Shown here: piece after piece, positions 6,522 to 8,372 of the stretch
Numbering within the stretch: the first letter of the stretch is position 1
How the letters are laid out: each line of letters opens with the position of its first letter
Assembly (NCBI GenBank): GCA_002358875.1
Contig: DEPS01000016.1
Coordinates: forward strand, 1-8,372
Source: Lachnospiraceae bacterium UBA3386
Lineage (GTDB): Bacteria; Bacillota; Clostridia; Lachnospirales; Lachnospiraceae
Direction: 5' to 3'
Length of the DNA stretch: 8,372 bases
Notes under the pieces: model-generated
The model's database searches: none
What the model was told of the DNA's origin: nothing
The model's input: only the letters and a program-made list of their open reading frames with translations
Made by a program: the position numbers and the translations under genes

Positions 6522-8372
6522 TCAGGCAAACATATCGAACAACGAAATCTGGTTGGTCTGGGGCAGATCGCCCAGAAGCCCCAGATCATGCATTTTTTCG
6601 ATGACTGTCTTTGGCACCTTGGTCCGGTTCCAGAAGTCGTCACGCGAGATAAAGGGACCGTCCTTTCTGGCTTCAACCACGGCATCGGCAGCTTTTTCAC
6701 CCATGCCGTCTATGCTCTTAAGGCTTGGCATGATCTTTCCGTCCACGACGGAGCACAGGCGAGACTGGGCTGTATAGATGTCGATGGGCAGAAAATCATA
6801 TCCCCGTGCGTACATTTCACGTACGACCAGGCAGTCATCGAGAGTGGTCTGTTCTTTCGGGGTGAGCTCATCCTTTCTGCGCTGATAATCCGCCATCACT
6901 TCCAGCAGATGCTCCTGTCCCCTGCACATGATCTCGTAGGAGAAGGCCGAGGCGCGGATACTGAAGTAGGCGGCGTAATAGGCCAGGGGATGATGCACCT
7001 TGCAGTAGGCGATGCGCAGGGCCATCATGACGTAGGCAGCCGCGTGGGCGCGCGGGAACATGTATTTGATCTTGAGGCAGGAGTCGATGTACCACTCCGG
7101 CACCTTTGCCGCCCGCATGGCCTCCTTCATCTCCGGGGTGAGTCCCTTGCCCTTGCGGACGGACTCCATGGTCTTGAAGGAGAGCGACTTGTCCATGCCC
7201 TGGGCGATCAGGTAGGACATGATGTCATCGCGGGTGCAGATGGCGGTCGACAGGACGGCCTTGCCCTCCTGGATCAGGGTCTGGGCGTTGCCCAGCCAGA
7301 CGTCCGTGCCGTGTGAAAGACCGGAAATACGCACCAGCTCCGACATGGTCGTCGGGCGCGTGTCGTCCAGCATGCCGATGACGAACTTGGTGCCGAACTC
7401 CGGGATCCCAAGCGACCCCACATCGATGCCGCCGTTCTGTTCCGTCGTGATCCCCAGCGCCTCGGTATTTGAAAAGAGCTTCATGGTCTCGGGGTCGTCA
7501 AGGGGAATTTCCACCGGATCAAGTCCGGTCAGGTCCTGAAGCATGCGGATCATGGTAGGATCGTCATGTCCCAGGATGTCCAGCTTTAACAGGTTGTGGT
7601 CGATCGAGTGGTAATCGAAATGAGTCGTGACGATGTCAGTCATCATGTCGTTTGCGGGATGCTGGACAGGCGTGAAGGTATTGATGTCTTCGCCCAGGGG
7701 AAGGACGACAATTCCGCCTGGATGCTGGCCGGTGCTTCTGCGGATCCCGGTGCAGCCCGAAAGAAGCCGCTCGATCTCGCAGTTTCGTTTTGCTATGCCC
7801 TTATTTTCAAAAAAGTGCTTGACATAGCCGTAGGCCGTCTTGTCTGCGACGGTCGCTATGGTCCCGGCCTTGAAGGTCTGTTCATGGCCGAAAATGACTT
7901 TGGTGTAGGCATGTGCCTTGGACTGATATTCGCCGGAAAAATTCAGGTCAATATCCGGCTCCTTGTCGCCCTTGAAACCCAGGAAGGTCTCAAAGGGAAT
8001 GTCAAAACCGTCTTTTTTAAGATCCTGTCCGCAGTTTGGGCACTTCCTTCTGGGCAGGTCGATCCCGCACTTGCCCTGATACTGCATGACGAGTTCTGAG
8101 TCGAAGTCGGAATAATGGCAGTTGGGGCAGTAATAATGGGGAGGCAGTGGATTAACCTCTGTGATTCCGGACATGGTCGCGACGAAGGAAGAACCGACGG
8201 AGCCGCGGGAACCGACCAGATATCCGTCCTCAACGGACTTCCAGACCAGCTTCTGGGCGATGATGTACATGACCGAATATCCGTTGCTGATGATCGAGCG
8301 CAGTTCTCTCTCAAGGCGCTCGCTGACAATCTCCGGGAGCGGGTCGCCGTACATGCTGTGGGCCTTGTCATA
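6522..8372 (-). CDS. polC: DNA polymerase III alpha subunit, PolC type (C-terminal 616 residues; start lies outside the window)
   Basis: This is the catalytic subunit of the replicative polymerase in Firmicutes, which extends DNA in the cytoplasm with the sliding clamp. The frame is open to the right edge and ends at TGA 6522-6524. In fragment numbering, the palm segment GSRGSVGSS is near residues 54-62, and a Cys-rich zinc-binding segment follows at 82-114. PDIDLNF carries aspartates 140 and 142, and LKLDILGHDDP carries aspartate 265. The 125-residue spacing from the first to the third aspartate matches my recollection of the Geobacillus PolC active site. MFPRAHAAAYVMMA and the C-terminal QISLF are also family signatures. 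Full-length PolC is about 1,430-1,500 residues, so the N-terminal domain, exonuclease and part of the polymerase core are missing only because of the window edge. The visible part is intact. DnaE-type polymerases differ in domain order and lack this Cys cluster, so identification is secure. Confidence 0.98.
   Translation of the reverse strand, partial: YDKAHSMYGDPLPEIVSERLERELRSIISNGYSVMYIIAQKLVWKSVEDGYLVGSRGSVGSSFVATMSGITEVNPLPPHYYCPNCHYSDFDSELVMQYQGKCGIDLPRRKCPNCGQDLKKDGFDIPFETFLGFKGDKEPDIDLNFSGEYQSKAHAYTKVIFGHEQTFKAGTIATVADKTAYGYVKHFFENKGIAKRNCEIERLLSGCTGIRRSTGQHPGGIVVLPLGEDINTFTPVQHPANDMMTDIVTTHFDYHSIDHNLLKLDILGHDDPTMIRMLQDLTGLDPVEIPLDDPETMKLFSNTEALGITTEQNGGIDVGSLGIPEFGTKFVIGMLDDTRPTTMSELVRISGLSHGTDVWLGNAQTLIQEGKAVLSTAICTRDDIMSYLIAQGMDKSLSFKTMESVRKGKGLTPEMKEAMRAAKVPEWYIDSCLKIKYMFPRAHAAAYVMMALRIAYCKVHHPLAYYAAYFSIRASAFSYEIMCRGQEHLLEVMADYQRRKDELTPKEQTTLDDCLVVREMYARGYDFLPIDIYTAQSRLCSVVDGKIMPSLKSIDGMGEKAADAVVEARKDGPFISRDDFWNRTKVPKTVIEKMHDLGLLGDLPQTNQISLFDMFA
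6537..6551 (-). other. Sliding-clamp binding motif QISLF at the PolC C-terminus
   Basis: QISLF lies four residues before the end of the protein (QISLFDMFA). It fits the bacterial beta-clamp pentapeptide pattern Q-L/I-S/D-L-F. Bacillus PolC carries a QLSLF motif at its C-terminus. This marks the natural protein end and supports the TGA as the genuine stop. Confidence 0.88.
7578..7955 (-). other. PolC catalytic aspartates
   Basis: The codons for the three metal-binding aspartates are at 7953-7955 and 7947-7949 (both in PDIDLNF) and at 7578-7580 (in KLDILGHDDP). In the C-family polymerases these coordinate the two metal ions of nucleotide transfer. All three are present, so the enzyme should be active. 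Confidence 0.88.
8031..8129 (-). other. PolC zinc-binding Cys cluster
   Basis: CPNC at fragment residues 82-85 and CPNC at 111-114 give two CxxC pairs 29 residues apart. An extra Cys lies between them at 102. PolC enzymes hold a structural zinc with two such pairs at this point, just before the catalytic PDIDLNF motif. All four expected ligands are present. The role of the fifth Cys is unknown. Confidence 0.85.

Noticed and set aside
6357..7316. Plus-strand open frame of 319 codons opposite polC
   Set aside because: It is antisense to clearly conserved PolC codons, has no convincing ribosome binding site, and its composition (His/Gly/Asp-rich) is that of a reversed coding strand.

Overview
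The window suggests a Clostridia-type Firmicute, most likely a Lachnospiraceae-like gut anaerobe. It carries PolC, the replicative polymerase alpha subunit of low-GC Gram-positives, next to a very large secreted modular protein. That protein has the acidic linkers and CxxC 'H-x-L...HYxCxxCGK' modules typical of surface proteins in that group. The genus cannot be named from this sequence.

Both real genes read on the minus strand, and both run off the window. Positions 8372-6522 hold the last 616 codons of polC, including the zinc-binding segment, all three catalytic aspartates and a C-terminal sliding-clamp motif. Positions 6521-6155 are a 367-bp intergenic gap. It holds a 20-bp perfect hairpin just after polC, an AT-rich tract with two candidate promoters, and a strong ribosome binding site.

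Positions 6154-1 are one uninterrupted reading frame of 2051 codons; I checked every codon for stops. It starts with a Sec signal peptide and continues past the window edge. In order it contains: an unrecognised, probably beta-rich region of about 750 residues; a Ser/Gly linker; a second unrecognised region; a strongly acidic linker of about 146 residues; about 720 residues of Ig/Fn3-like sequence containing an EF-hand-type calcium loop; two 50-residue CxxC modules; and a Pro-Gly-Thr repeat encoded by 24-bp units. The C-terminal anchor, if there is one, lies outside the window.

The two genes show no functional link. polC is core replication machinery. The neighbour looks like an accessory surface protein with its own promoter. 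No RNA gene, CRISPR array, transposase or phage gene was seen. Plus-strand open frames are antisense shadows of these two genes.
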